Source: Gambelia wislizenii | Lineage: Eukaryota > Chordata > Lepidosauria > Squamata > Crotaphytidae | NCBI GenBank assembly: GCA_030847615.1 | Contig: JAUMIR010000001.1 | Coordinates: 383,948,687-384,012,686, forward strand | Direction of reading: 5' to 3' | Length of the DNA: 64,000 bases | Part shown: in pieces, positions 1-13,200 of the stretch | Numbering within the stretch: the first letter of the stretch is position 1 | How the letters are laid out: each line of letters starts with the position of its first letter | Notes under the pieces: generated by a model | Database searches by the model: none | Told to the model about the DNA's origin: nothing | The model's input: the letters and a program-made list of their open reading frames with translations, nothing else | Made by a program: the position numbers and the translations under genes

Positions 1-2285
1 TGTTGGTGTGTAGATGAACTTCATGCTGTTCAGTTTTGCAAACGCTGCAGTTGGTTACAAAGTCTTTTTAACAATAATTCAAATGCAACCAGAGTAAAAA
101 CACTTCACATCCTCTATTTAGATCTGTAAGAACATTTTTAAAGAAGCAGCAGAGTGTTTAATGATCAATTCTAAGGAGCTTTTTAAGCTATATATGTAGT
201 TTTTTGGTGATTGCAATGTATCTTTGGCATAATAAATACACAGTATATTATATTTCTACCTTATCTGTACATGTACTTCAGCAATAAAACAATGGTGTTT
301 TAGCTCATCACAAAGGGTAAGCAAAATTCAAGCCAGTTTAAGATGCAAAAAAGGTGTTGATTTAGAATGTGAAAATCTGAAAAGAATGTTATTCTTCATC
401 TTCAGTGTGATCCAGAGCAAAGAACTAATACTGTCCCTGATTTTATCCTTCTATGATGTTATTTTTTTCATGAATCTTTATAATTATGCACAATAACAAA
501 AAGGGTAATGGATGCTGTGGGGAAAGGGCACAAAAACATTGTCATTGCAGGGATCGGGCAGCTGGCTATCCTATCCAGTAGTGCAAAGTAGACATTACAG
601 AAGTCTTCAAAGGTGCCTCTAGTCTGGTATGTTGAACTGAAATTCTACAACACCCCTAATATCTGAATTGGCACTGACTTTTCTAGAATGGTCCATTTTC
701 TCTGATACTAAGCTAATATGCCTACCCCAAAACACAACATGAGGTTTACTTCATACAGAGTTTGGCAAAACAAATCAGGCTATGGACAGCATCCTTTGGT
801 ATTTGTATACACTCTGTAGACCCTTCTGTTGGAAGAATGTATGATCTAATTATTTTTGGTTACTAAGATAAGCATTTTTATTTCTGGACGAAATCAGGGC
901 ATTTTCCCCATGGATTTAGGACTTGCCTGTTTACCAATGAGCCCTGTTCCTCTGAAAAAAAAAATGAGTCTGGGGAATATTTTCCAAAAGTGTTTCTAAG
1001 TTGGCATTTGCTGTTATAGTATCTGAAATGGTACACAAAGCATACAAATAGCTAAAAGAGCATACTCTGTAGCTCACAGATGAGGGTATTTGTTTCAATG
1101 CTTAACACTGGCTTACAGAGTAGAATATTTGTTTCAATGCTTAACAGTCAAGCATAATTTTTCAAAGTTCAAATACTTCAAAAACATGTTATTATGATGA
1201 CATCCAAAATGTTTCCTTTTTGAGAAACAGAATCCAGCAAACACTTGGTGTCGGTTAAATAGCATTCAGCTGGTGTGCATAGAACTAATCCAGCTAGGAA
1301 ATTTGCAAAACTTGCCCTTGCTGTGGCTGGCTACTGCTACAGATGATTGAGTGAGAAAACTGATAATTTTATGACATGATAATTTTATGACAGCTGTGAA
1401 TTCACTTGTAAGATATATATTGTAAGCATACTGTAAGTTAGACAGTGATCATTTTCACATACCATTTTCTCCTCAAGTGCCAACAAGCAAGGCACTATGC
1501 AGTGTTGGATAAACTTGGCTATAATAAATGTAGCAAAACCTCAAAAATACTTGCAGATTTTAAAAATTATTCAACAAAACAAAGACACTGCGTGTAAAAG
1601 TTTCTGGCTAGGTTTACATGCACATTCTATGCTGAGTAGAATGTATAGGATGGCAAAATTGTCTAAAGACTATCCCCCAACCCCAGTTGTTTCTGTTCAT
1701 GCCAATTAAAATAACAATAACAATAACACTGTTTCTTAGAAAGGCATCCGACTATATCAAGGTAGACAACATTTCATTAATAAAATATTAAGAATACACG
1801 TTTTGTAAAAACATAAACAAGTTTGCTACTAAGGCAGGTTAATAAATGGCTTTCCTTACATTTTATAGCCTTGTGGATACCTTCTTCAGGGATTCTGAAA
1901 ATATGAAACTGTTACAATAAAATCAGGAGTAAGGACTGGAGACTAATAATATAGACGCAAATAACCAATTCAAGAGCCTTCCATTCATTCTTGCCTTTAC
2001 CAAATAGCCTCACAATTCAACTTCATATTTCTTTAAAGAATAATCTTGTTCTCCTTGATTATACTCCACACTATTCATATAAGAGTTGAATTCTTTTTTT
2101 AAAAAAATGGTGAATACTAAAATAGCAAAGCATCTCTATAACAATGAAACAAGATATTTTCATAAACTCTCCTCATATAATATTTACTGTGGAGAAAAGT
2201 TAACTAGGAGAATGACTTGGCATAAAACTAAATTATGAAAAATCATTTCTACAATCTGATTTTTGTTAGGTTTAGATTAGAGGAC
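1..2285. other. A/T-rich downstream DNA or distal 3' UTR, no gene seen
   Basis: I see no coding region, RNA gene or well-defined repeat in this stretch. It may hold distal 3' UTR of ANO5 or intergenic sequence. A short local duplication built around 'gtttcaatgcttaaca' is visible near 1090-1150. Confidence 0.5.
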
Positions 2286-2289
2286 AAAG

Positions 2290-2412
2290 TGCCCCCCCCC
2301 CAGATGTTGTTGGACACAATTCCCAGCATTCCTAACCATCAGCTATGCTCATTAGGGCTGATGGAAGCTGAAGTCTGGCACCATCTGGTAGGCAAAAAGT
2401 TTGCCACATCAG
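2290..2412. repeat. Short interspersed repeat with 'ttggac-aca-ttccca' core
   Basis: This segment shares its core ('gttggactacaactcccat' type) with segments near 14040, 28850, 45850, 47800 and 57200. The family is common in sauropsid DNA and is probably a non-autonomous DNA transposon, though I cannot classify it from one sequence. Confidence 0.4.
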
Positions 2413-2452
2413 TTTAGACTGAAGTAATTATATCTAGCATTTCTGCTCTGTT

Positions 2453-2696
2453 TTTGTTGTTCTGTGTGTTCAAGTCATTTCTGGCTTATGGTGACCCTAG
2501 ACGAACCTATCACAGGGTTTTCTTGGCAAGATTTGTTCAAAAGGTATTTGCTTTTGCCTTCCTCTGAGGCTGAGAGTGTGACTTGCCCAAGGTCACCCAC
2601 GAGGTTTCCATGGCTGAGCAGGGATTCAAATCCTGGTCTCCAAAGTCATAGTCCAATGCTCAAATCACTACATCACGCTGGCTCTACTGTACTGTG
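2453..2696 (-). repeat. MIR-like / CORE-type SINE
   Basis: The plus strand carries 'cttgcccaaggtcaccca' and 'gattcaaatcctggtctcc', the complement of a tRNA-derived head with B box joined to a MIR-like core. The same family occurs in the opposite orientation at 39369-39545. It lies about 1 kb downstream of the ANO5 stop, possibly inside the 3' UTR. Confidence 0.7.
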
Positions 2697-3739
2697 AATC
2701 TACACTTAATTTATCTGGGCCTTTAAAAAGCCTAGAAAATCAATTTGTCAGAAGGCATTTGAAGGTGCAGATTTGTGTAGCAAAAGTGCACACTTGTGAT
2801 ATGTGTAAGACTTTCCAAGTAATGTTCCAAGTATCAAATGTTCAAATCTATTATGAAGGTCAGAGCTAGAAAACTGCAAGCTGTTGAACAGTCACTATGA
2901 GCAAACAGAGAATTACAGACTAGTAACACTGAGCAATGTTTCTGCTCTTCTAATATTAGGCACAGTTTGTGTGTTGATAGTAGCATTCAGCCAAAGCTTC
3001 TCAAACATTCCTGTACTTGCTGTACTATTTTTTTTTTTTGCCTTACCCATGTTAACTGAATATAGATTGGCACTTCAGTTCCCAATGTGCCTGCATCTGG
3101 TGATAGGCAGACATGAATGGGACAGAGCCACCAGAATCTGTGGCACACTTTTAAAATCTGAAGAAGAGAATGATAAGAGGATAGAAATTCTCTTTTGCAA
3201 CAAATGAAGGACTACACTTCAGACTCTTTGTCTTATCAACTCATACATACTCGTGAATACATATAAAAATGAGAGCATAGTTTATTTCCTCCCTAACACT
3301 CTCACCTCACTGGGGAGCTTCTTGTCACATCTGTGCAGCATGACTTTGAGCCAAGACTGAAAATATGATACTTTCAGGGCTACTCATTAGAAACACAGTT
3401 AAGACATTCTTAGTTCCCCCAAAGCCTAAGTAATCTTAGAAAGGCAAGACAGTGAAAGAGACATGGCAATTCCACAACCTGAAGCCTGATTTTCAAGGTT
3501 ACACAGCAGCAAAGGTACAGAACTGAAAAGAGTGGTAGGCCGACTTCAATCCATGCCACCAATCCATGCCATCCATGTTGTCTCTTTCCAATTGCTTTAG
3601 GAGTAGTTCCAGGTCCAGAAAGAAACTGATTAAGAAGACTGGACAGTTTTCATGAAATGGTGAGCAGCTAGCTCATCACAGGTCTTGAATTACCAGAATT
3701 TCACAGACTGGAAGTCGAGGCCATCAGCCTTTCCTAAGG
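2697..3739 (-). other. Probable proximal ANO5 3' UTR
   Basis: Sequence directly after the ANO5 stop codon. Apart from the candidate poly(A) hexamer nothing specific is visible. A plus-strand open frame at 2884-3207 has low-complexity T-runs and no recognisable family, and is treated as chance. Confidence 0.4.
3281..3286 (-). terminator. Candidate ANO5 poly(A) signal AATAAA
   Basis: AATAAA on the minus strand, about 455 nt after the stop codon. It is only a candidate. Human ANO5 has a much longer 3' UTR, and other AATAAA hexamers occur further downstream, so the true end could be anywhere in 1-3300 or beyond. Confidence 0.25.
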
Positions 3740-3964
3740 CTACATGAGCTCTGATAATTCCACTTTTCCTTCAGTAGCCATTACTTCCTTTTCCATGCTG
3801 GCACCAGTCCTTCCTTCACACAGCTTCTGCTTAAGTTTATTGAGTTCATACTCATGTAGAATTTTTTGCGTTAAGTACTTCTCACGCTTTATTTTGGCTT
3901 TCACTTCATCTGGGACATCAGGGATCATCCAAGCCACAAAGAACTTGACACTGAAGACAACATG
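3740..3964 (-). CDS. ANO5: ANO5 exon 22, coding part with stop codon
   Basis: This is the terminal coding segment: 225 bp, 74 codons plus TAG at 3740-3742. It encodes [18 protein letters not shown], then the charged cytosolic tail with [20 protein letters not shown] and a divergent end [10 protein letters not shown]. The acceptor is CTTACGTTCCAG. The last 25 residues are poorly conserved, as is usual for ANO5. The 3' UTR continues to lower coordinates. Confidence 0.95.
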   Translation of the reverse strand, partial: HVVFSVKFFVAWMIPDVPDEVKAKIKREKYLTQKILHEYELNKLKQKLCEGRTGASMEKEVMATEGKVELSELM

Positions 3965-6900
3965 CTGGAACGTAAGAGAACAACACAAACAAGAGTTGAA
4001 AGTAAGTATGATGAATAAAGCAATAGGCCTTAACACTGGTCCTTTAATGCTCACTGTTGAAGGCCAAATAGATGTGAGGTTAATTGTGTGAATGCAGTTA
4101 ACATGCACTTTTGGTTATATAAACAAAAGAAATCACAAGGGGTGGAAAGAAAAGTTAACTCTCTCTCTGCAATTGTTCTGGTAAAAAACTCCTCAATGGG
4201 AGCAATGGATACTTTTATTGAATTGCAAACAGGAGAGTTGGAGGGGGAATTTTTTATGAAACCATGGCAGAGAAAGAAAGACATGAACATTCTATACTGA
4301 GTTTCCCTAGTTCAAATGCTTCTCAACTTTTCCTTTAGCTGCTATTTCTGAAATCTCTCTCTCTCTGATCTCTGGCTTTTCTTCGCAAACAAAGATTCAA
4401 GAAGGAATCATCCCGCACTTTCTGCAAGCACGCTGATGACTAAAAAGGCCAATCTGAGATAAACAATCCCGGTTGCAGAAAGCACTGGAAGAAATTCCAC
4501 ATTCCTGGAAGAAAAACTAAAAACACAGAGATCAAATAAATAAACAACCCCCCCCCACACACACATGCACACACCAACTTAGTTGGTTTAAAAAGAATAA
4601 GATCATAGACATAGGTTAACTAGATGACACTCATAATTCTTAAATAGATGACAGATCACAAACTAACTGGATGTACATAAAATAGATGATGTGGCCATTT
4701 GTAAAAGGTATCCAGGGTGCATTCACTATATTACCTTCTATGGGTGCATCAATTCTTCCTAACCCAGTCAATTTGTGGGAGATGAAATAACCAAAGGACG
4801 TGGAGTTAAGTTTGTGAAATGCTATAGCCCCTTTATAATCTACGTGGGAACAAATAATATCTGGAATGTTGAACTTTCATATGCAACTTGAGTTCACTGA
4901 GTGTCTCCCTTAATTGCTAGTAACTTCTCTGTACTTTTTGTCTTTATTTTTTTTTAAACCCTACTTCTATTATTTGCTAAAAAGCATTTAGTAACATCGA
5001 GTGTCACTTGCCATCATTAAAGCTATATTGACTCTCTGCTTTAGCTTCTTGATTTTAAGGGATGAAAAGATTTACCTCCATAATAATGATAAATGCCATT
5101 TTGGCAGCCAGAATGTGCCAGAACTGCATTGTGTGCGTGTACTGCCTCTCATGGTCTGGTGGATATCGATAGTCTCTGTACCTGTTGAATACAAACAAGT
5201 CAAGGTGAAGGGTCACATGCAAACACAGACAGATGACAAGCTCTGTGGCACTTACATTCAAGTACAGCTGTCATTTAAGAGGACTTTCTATCCTGATCTT
5301 AATATTTGTATTTATTTATTTATTTTAAGGACAAGGTTCTTGTAACTGGCTCATGTCTCTCATTTGCTCATTCGTAGCAAAAGGAGAATGTGAAGATTGT
5401 GTACATAACTCTGCTACCACATGTGTCATAAGGTGATGTGTGGATAGTATTTGTATATCAGAGTGGAACAGGGGGCAGAATAAATCAGGAAAGAGAATCG
5501 TAACACAAAGGGGAAGTAGGACATTTACTGAGAACAAACTGCCAAGGCTTAAATGGTATAAATGGAAAGCTTGGGATCCATGTGAACAAACCACACACTT
5601 TCAGAATGGATTTCCAAGACAGATTTTTCTAGCAACAGACAATGATGGAATTATGTATGTAGAATTACATAGTTATAGTAGCACCCTGGAGTGAAAACCC
5701 ATGTGGAATCTGGCAAGCTGTATTCCCATACTACTACATGTATCCAACATGGCATAGGACTGACAGGCATATTTGAGAGACAGGAATGGAGAAAACAAGT
5801 TAAATCTGTTCCTAAGAGTAAACTACATATGTAACTTCTTTGCAAGGGCGCAGCAAAAATTAATCATGTGATACAAAATAGTAGTTATATACATTTGCTC
5901 TTAGGTATAGGTGAGAAGATCATATGGGATCAAATATGTCATTGGAAAATGTAAATCCATGTCAGTGTCTTCTTTGTTTCCAGAGCCCTTCTACACTACA
6001 AACTTATACTGCTATAATTCCACATTATAGAATCATAGAATCATAGAATTGCAGAGTTGGAAGAGACCACGAGGGCCATCCAGTCCAACCCCCTGCCATG
6101 CAGGAAATCACGATCAAAGCATCCCCGACAGATGGCCATCCAGCCTCTGTTTAAAGACCTCCAAGGAAGGAGACACCACCACGCTCCAAGGGAGTGCGTT
6201 CCACTGCCGAACAGCTTTTACTGTCAAAAAGTTCCTCCTAATGTTGAGGTGGAATCTCTGTTCCTGGAGCTTGCATCCATTGCTCCGTGTTCCAATCTCT
6301 GGAGCAGCAGAAAACAAGCTTGCTCCATCCTCTACATGACACCCCTTCTGTCACGGCAACCTCCTATGGAATCCTGGGATTAGTACTTTAGCAAGGGGTA
6401 TTTAGACTTCTCACCCAGAGAGTTCTAGCATCTCATCAATCTACAAGCCCCAGCATTCCATATGATGCAACCACAGCAGTTAGTGGAATCATGACACTAT
6501 AGTTGTGTAGTGTGAAAGGGCACCAAGTGATATGTAGTAAAAGAGTAACATCATCTTGTGTTCCTCCCCAGACATTATCCATTCTTTTTTGTAAGAGTTG
6601 TTCATCAGTGGAATGGAATGTCTCAAAAGGTGGTGGACTCTAAAATGCTGGATATTTTTAAACAGAGCCTGGATAGGCATCTTTGAGGAGTGCTTTAGTT
6701 GTGTATTCCTGCATGGCAGGGGGTTGGACTAGACAGGTCCCTTGTAACTTTAAGGTGATATGATTCTATGTAATGACATTATGTCACATATTTCTTTTAT
6801 CCTACATGAAATTATGTGAGTGTTTGCATGTGTGTGTGTGGGGTGGGGTGGGGGGTTAAACATGAGGTTGCAGTTTTCAGTAGCAACCCCATGATCAGCA

Positions 6901-9900
6901 CTGCATCCGCTTCTAGGCTGCCTTACTCTAAATGTATGTGAGAAGAAGGCAATGAATGGCTAAAATCACTAGATTTCCACAACTTTGTCTACTTTTGTGT
7001 TTTTCTGCTATCATATTAGTTGATCAATGCATTTATACTTTATCTATAAGCGGACATCAAATATGTTCCCTTCAGTTCCTGGAATAAAACAAAATCCTTA
7101 TTCTGATGGTTAAAAAGACCCCTCTTTCATCTTACAAAAAGCAGCAGAATGTAGATTAAAGTGTAAATTTCATGTTTAAAAATAATGCAATTGTGAATTG
7201 ATTTATTATAGGAAACATACATAAAATGCAAACGGGATTAATTAGCACTTGCCTGCAAGTGGTAAAATTGCCTGGATTTGCTTCAGGTCTGTTTTTCTCA
7301 AGAAAATCTGATATTTTAAATACAGAAAGGCTGTCATTAATATATCCGCTCATGGGTGAATGAGAATCCATAGAATAGGCATAATAATACACCAGTCGAG
7401 GGATCATATCAGATGTGAAGGCTACAATGAATGCCTATAGGGGGAAAAATGTGCTGTATGTTATATAAATTCTTTCTCCCCCCCGCCCCAGCCACTGTAT
7501 GCAGTACCCTATTATGCTTTAGATGACAAAAAGTGTTTTGTTTTAGAATTGGACATGCTACATTATTTTACATACAAGTTCACAAATTATATTAGTCCAC
7601 TAACAGTTGAGCTGTCTTGATTTCCCAAATATACTCATGATAGATACAAATGGTCCATTAAAAAAACAAACCCCTAAACTTTTGCAACACTTAACTATTT
7701 TGTCACTAGGACAAAATTCTTGTTGCAAACTATGGGCTGGCTGAGAGCCAAAGTGATACAGCAGAGCACAAATGATTAATTAAGAAACCCTGGGCACAAA
7801 TCCACACTCATACAAGAAGGTTGCTGGATGACCATTCATTCTTCTAAATCATCAAACCCAAAGCATGACAGGTACAAATAATAATAATAGTAATAATAAT
7901 GATAATAATATATCAGAAGCATAGCTTGGAAAAGTTACTTTTTTGGACTTCAACTCATAGTATACCCTAGCCAGCATGGACACTGGCAATTATGCAGCTC
8001 TGTTCTCGCATGCCGCAAAGCGCTGCAAGGGAAGAGGTGCCTTTGCTGGCCTCAAATGGAAAGAGGACAGGTGGTGTTCTCACAAAGCACCTTGATGCTG
8101 AACATGGGTTGGGGGTGCAGCTAGGAGATTTTTAAAGAACCTTCCATCCCCTCTGCATCCTCTTTTGGTCAGCAAACTCAACCAGCCCTCTTGCCTCCAG
8201 TACAGTGTGAGTGTTGCTGATCCCTTTGGGACTGGGTAGGAATGTTCTCCATTTTAGCTGTTTTCTTTTGTTTTTTGTTTTTTTTTTGCCCACCCTTCAC
8301 TGTATCTGGGGACATTGACAATTGACTACAGGGGGAGAATTTAAATAGGTGGTCATTTGGCAGATAGTGGGGGTAGAAAAGTAAGAATTACGGTGAACAT
8401 TTTGGCACCCATTTGGCGAAGGAGATGACTCTGGAACTGCCTCTTTAGGTCCTGGGACACAGTGGGGTGGGGAAGGAGACTACTTTTAGGGCTGGCCTGG
8501 GGGCTTTGTCCTTACTTTATATCCTGGAATTTTAGGGGAGATTCCTTGAGTATCCTTTCCTGTAGATAGTGAGATGGGGAGCAACCCAGCTATTGGGCTG
8601 GCCTCGGGGATCAGGTGTTTTGCCCAGGGGAAGGCTGAAGAAGAAGAAAAGGGGTGACACCTACATCAGCTGATCCCATACTAGGTTGAAACCCCCCCCC
8701 TTGCTCCTTCCCAGGTTCAACACAATTTAAATAGGTTTTGGTTAAATAAAGTGGCCCTTAGTCACTTGATTTGATTGTGATTTCCTGCGTGGCAGGGGGT
8801 TGGACTGGATGGCCCTCGTGGTCTCTTCCAACTCTGCAATTCTATGATTCTATGATTCTATGATTCTATGAATCTACTGTGTCTGGTCTCATTATTCCAT
8901 GGTTGTTCAGCACATTATCTTAAAGATTTGGCAGCAGAACTGGATGACAATAACAGCATGGAGAAGACAGCTGTTTGGACTACAACATCCAGAGCCCCAG
9001 TGCCATCCTGTCCAAAAAAGAAAAAAAAGGGGGAAAGACCCTTATGCTAATGCAAAAAATAAACCCTCTCTCTCTGGCTTTTCTTCGCAAACGAAGATTC
9101 AGGAAGGACTCATCCTGCACTTTCTGCAAGCACGCTGATGACTAAAAAGGCCAAACCGAGATAAACAAGTCCGGTTGCAGAAAGCACAGCAGAAGGTCTC
9201 CTTAGGTGATGATTCCGGGTTATGATTCTTTCTGCGTTGTCGTTTCTCTTCAAGATTTGTTCGGCGTGAGTTCTCAAATAAGGCTGCAGCATTGTGGATA
9301 GTGTGTCTCCACGCCTCCCGATGTGAGCCCAGGGCAGACCATTGTTGGCGAGTAATTTGGCCAAGCCTGAGATGTTGTTTCAGGGAGTCCTTGTATCGCT
9401 TTCTTGGAGTGCCCCTCTTACGCTGACCCGTGGTGAGTTCACCGTAGAGTACTATTTTTGGGAGGTGATGGTCCTCCATCCTAGAAACGTGCCCTGCCCA
9501 GCGCACCTGTGCTCTCAATATCATGGCCTCAATGCTGGTGATCCCTGCTTGCTCAAGGACAGCAACATTTGTCACATAGTCAGTCCAGTGTATATTTAGG
9601 ATTGTGCGTATACAATGCTGATGAAAGTGTTCAAGGAGTCGTAAGTGGTGGCGATAGGTGACCCATGTTTCAGATCCATAAAGGAGAAGAGACAGTACAA
9701 TGGCTCTATACACACTGATTTTTGTGCTTCGCCTCAGGTGTTTATTACTCCAGACTCTTTTGTCAGGTCTTCCAAATGCACTATATGCCTTTGCTAATCT
9801 GTGATCGATCTCTTTGTCAATCTTGGCATCTGAGGAGAAGATGCTTCCTGGGTAGGTGAACTGCTGAACGGACTTGTGCACAGAGTTGCCAACGGCAATG

Positions 9901-10203
9901 TGGGGATGGTGGTGTTCATCCTCTGGTGCATGCTGGTAAAGAACTTCTGTTTTCTTCACGTTGACTTCCAGCCCAAACAGCTCTGTAGCTGTTGCAAAGC
10001 AGGATGTTAGGCACTGCAGAGCTGCTTCTCTGTGGGCAACAAGGGCAGCAGCATCAGCGAAGAGCAGCTCATGAACTAGATAGTTTAGAGTCTTAGTGCG
10101 AGCCTTTAGACAGCTTAAGTTAAACAAGCCACCATCAGTACAGTAACGTATATAGATGCCGTCGTCTTCTTTAAGCTCTGCCGTAGCCCTTTGGAGCATC
10201 ATG

Positions 10204-10240
<37 letters not shown>

Positions 10241-13200
10241 TTATTTATATACCGCCCTTTGGTAATCCATTCAGGGTGGTTCACAACATTAAAAAGCCAT
10301 ACAAGTAAAACAATATACTCCCTTCCCCCCCTTAAAAAGTTGTTAAATCATTTTACAAATTAAAACAACAATTCAAACATTTGATAAAACACATATCTAC
10401 TTTTGGCAATAACAGTAGGTCCCCAGTAATATTCAGTTCTGTTAACAAAGGAGGCTGTGGGGACTCTCCTGAGGGAGGGGGTTCCCGAGGCCAGGATAAT
10501 CTATTCTGGAAAGGCCTGCCGGAAGAGATCCGTCTTGACAGCCTTTTTGAAGCTGTCCAAAGATGTCAATTGACGGATCTCATCCGGCAGGCCGTTCCAT
10601 AGTCTGGGGGTGACAACAGAAAAAGCCCTCTGGGAGGTAGCCTCGACTTTTGAGGCTGCAGCAAATTCCTCCCAGAGGACCAGAGTGCGTGGGGGAGATT
10701 ATAAGGGAGGAGACGGTCCCTGAGATAGCTTGGACCCAAGCCATTTTATTATTATTATTATTATTATTATACACTTGATTTTTGTGCAGAAGATTGTAAA
10801 TAAAGTTGGAACAAGAACACAACCTTGCTTCACTCCATTAGTTATTAGAAAGGGCTCTGAAAGAGCATTGCCATATCTGATTTGACCGTGCTGGCCCTCA
10901 TGTAGCAAGATAATCATTTTAAGGAATTTGGGGGGACATCCTAATCTTTCCAGGATCTGCCACAGACCTTTTTTTACTCACAGTGTCAAAGGCTTTGGTG
11001 AGGTCGACAAATGTTACATAGAGATCCTTGTTCTGCTCTCTACGTTTCTCTTGCAGTTGTCTAAGGGCAAATACCATATCTGTAGTACTCCTATTGGCTC
11101 TGAAGCCACATTGGCTTTCAGGAAGAAGTTCTTCTGCAATAGCAGGAACTAATCTGTTCAGGAGTATCCTTGCAAGGATTTTTCCAGCAATAGAGAGCAG
11201 TGTTATGCCTCAATAGTTTGAGCAATCAGATTTTGCTCCTTTTTTCTTGTACAGGGTGATGATGACTGCATCTCAGAGATCTGATGGCAGTTCCCCTTTT
11301 CCCCAGCAATTCACAAGGAGTTCGTGGAATTTATCATGCAGTGCATGACCTCCATGTTTCCAAACTTCAGGTGGGATTCCATCAATCCCAGCTGCCTTGC
11401 CTTTTTTCATCTGCTCTATGGCCTTAAGGTGGGAGCTATGTCCAATTCATTTTTCATCGGTTTTTGTATCATATGTTGGATAGCTGAGTCTTGGAATACT
11501 TGGTTGGCACTAAAGAGACTTTGAAAATGTTCAGCCCATGAATTCAGGATGGAGGCTTTATAAGTAATTAATGTTTGACCACCTGTACTGTATAAGGAGC
11601 TTTGGACCTGATAAGTAGGTCCAAACAATGCTTTAAGAGCTTCATAAAATCCTCTATGATCACCCAGGTCTGCACAGTATTGTGGCTTTTCTGCTATATT
11701 GATCCACCACTTGTTCTGCATGGCTCGGAGTTTTTGTTGAAGTTTACTACATGTGAGGCGGAAAGCTGCTTTTCTTACATGGCAAGTTGGCTGGGTGAAG
11801 TATGCCTGGTGAGCCGTTCTCTTCTTTGCCAACAGCTCCTGGATCTCTTGGTTGTTTTCATCAAACCAGTCTTGATTTTTCTTGTGGGAGAACCAGAGGG
11901 ATTCTTCTGCAGACTGGAGGATATTGTTTTTGATATGTTGCCAAAGCACTGTAGGAGAAGGATCTATAAGATGGTCTTCAAGTTTTGTTTGCAGGTTTGC
12001 CTGGAAGATGTCTCTCATGGTAGCTTGTTGAAGATTGTTGACTTGGAATTTCTTCTTTAAGATGCCACCCCTCTTAGGTTTGAACTTAAGATGAAGATTT
12101 AGTTTACATCTGACGAGGCGATGATCTGCCTGGCATTCAGCGCTCGGCATCACTCGAGTATGACGGACATCGCGAATGTTTCTCTGGAGGACTAGAATAT
12201 AGTCAATGAGGTGCCAATGTTTGGATTGGGGATGCATCCAGGTTGTCTTCAAGCTGTCTTTCTGCTGAAAGATAGTGTTTGTAATAGTCAGCTGTTGTTC
12301 TGCACAGAACTCTAGCAGGAGGCATCCGTTATCATTGCAATTTCCAACCCCATGCTTGCCTAAGACACCTTTCCAGGCTTCGGAGTTCTTTCCGACTCTG
12401 GCCTTGAAGTCACCAAGGATAATAATTGTATCTTCTACAGGGACTACAGTATGAGTTGGTGTAGGTCTGTGTAGAATTTCTCTTTCTCTACAGGGTCGGC
12501 TTGCATAGTTGGGGGGTATATACTAAAGAGAACAACATGTAGGAGGTGTGAGGAAATAATGCGATCAGAATGTCCTGTTGGCAAGGTTTCAAGTTTGGAG
12601 GCAATGGAGTTTTTAATCATAAAGCCTACTCCTGAAAGATGTTTTTCAGTTTTGGGTTTGCCAGACCAGTAAAGTGTGCAGCCGGAGCCGTGTTCTTTAA
12701 GGCTGCCTTTCTCATGGAGACGAACTTCACTAAGAGCAGTGATGTCAATATTAAGTCGTGATAGTTCATGGGCTATTAGAGCAGAACGACACTCAGGCCG
12801 TCCACTATCTGCAGAGTCTCGCATGGCTCTCATGTTCCAGCGTGCAAGCTTCGGTTTATTTACACCTTTGGAGGCCAGTGTGTGCCTTTGTTTCTTTGCC
12901 TTGGTTTGACCGCATCAGAAGATGCCTGTTGGCTGCAGCTAGCCAACCAGGTAGATGGTGATGAGCTTTCGTTAGGCCACCTTTTCTAGGTCCCTCTCCA
13001 TATGGAGCAAGCAGTGCTCTCCTTAAAAAAAGGCTGCTTGGTTGTTCAGGATGCTGCCGAACAAGACTGTCATCTCCCAGGTCAGCCTCGAGCGACCAAA
13101 GTCCTGAACCGCCTGCATGCAGGCTTGGGTCTGCGGCTTCCAGTGCATCTTTACACCTGCCATTTCATCCCTCATGTATCACTACAGGGCTTTTTTGGAA

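Noticed and set aside
2884..3207. 107-codon plus-strand frame with a hydrophobic stretch
   Set aside because: The hydrophobic part comes from a T-run (poly-Phe). It is antisense to the probable ANO5 3' UTR and matches no family.
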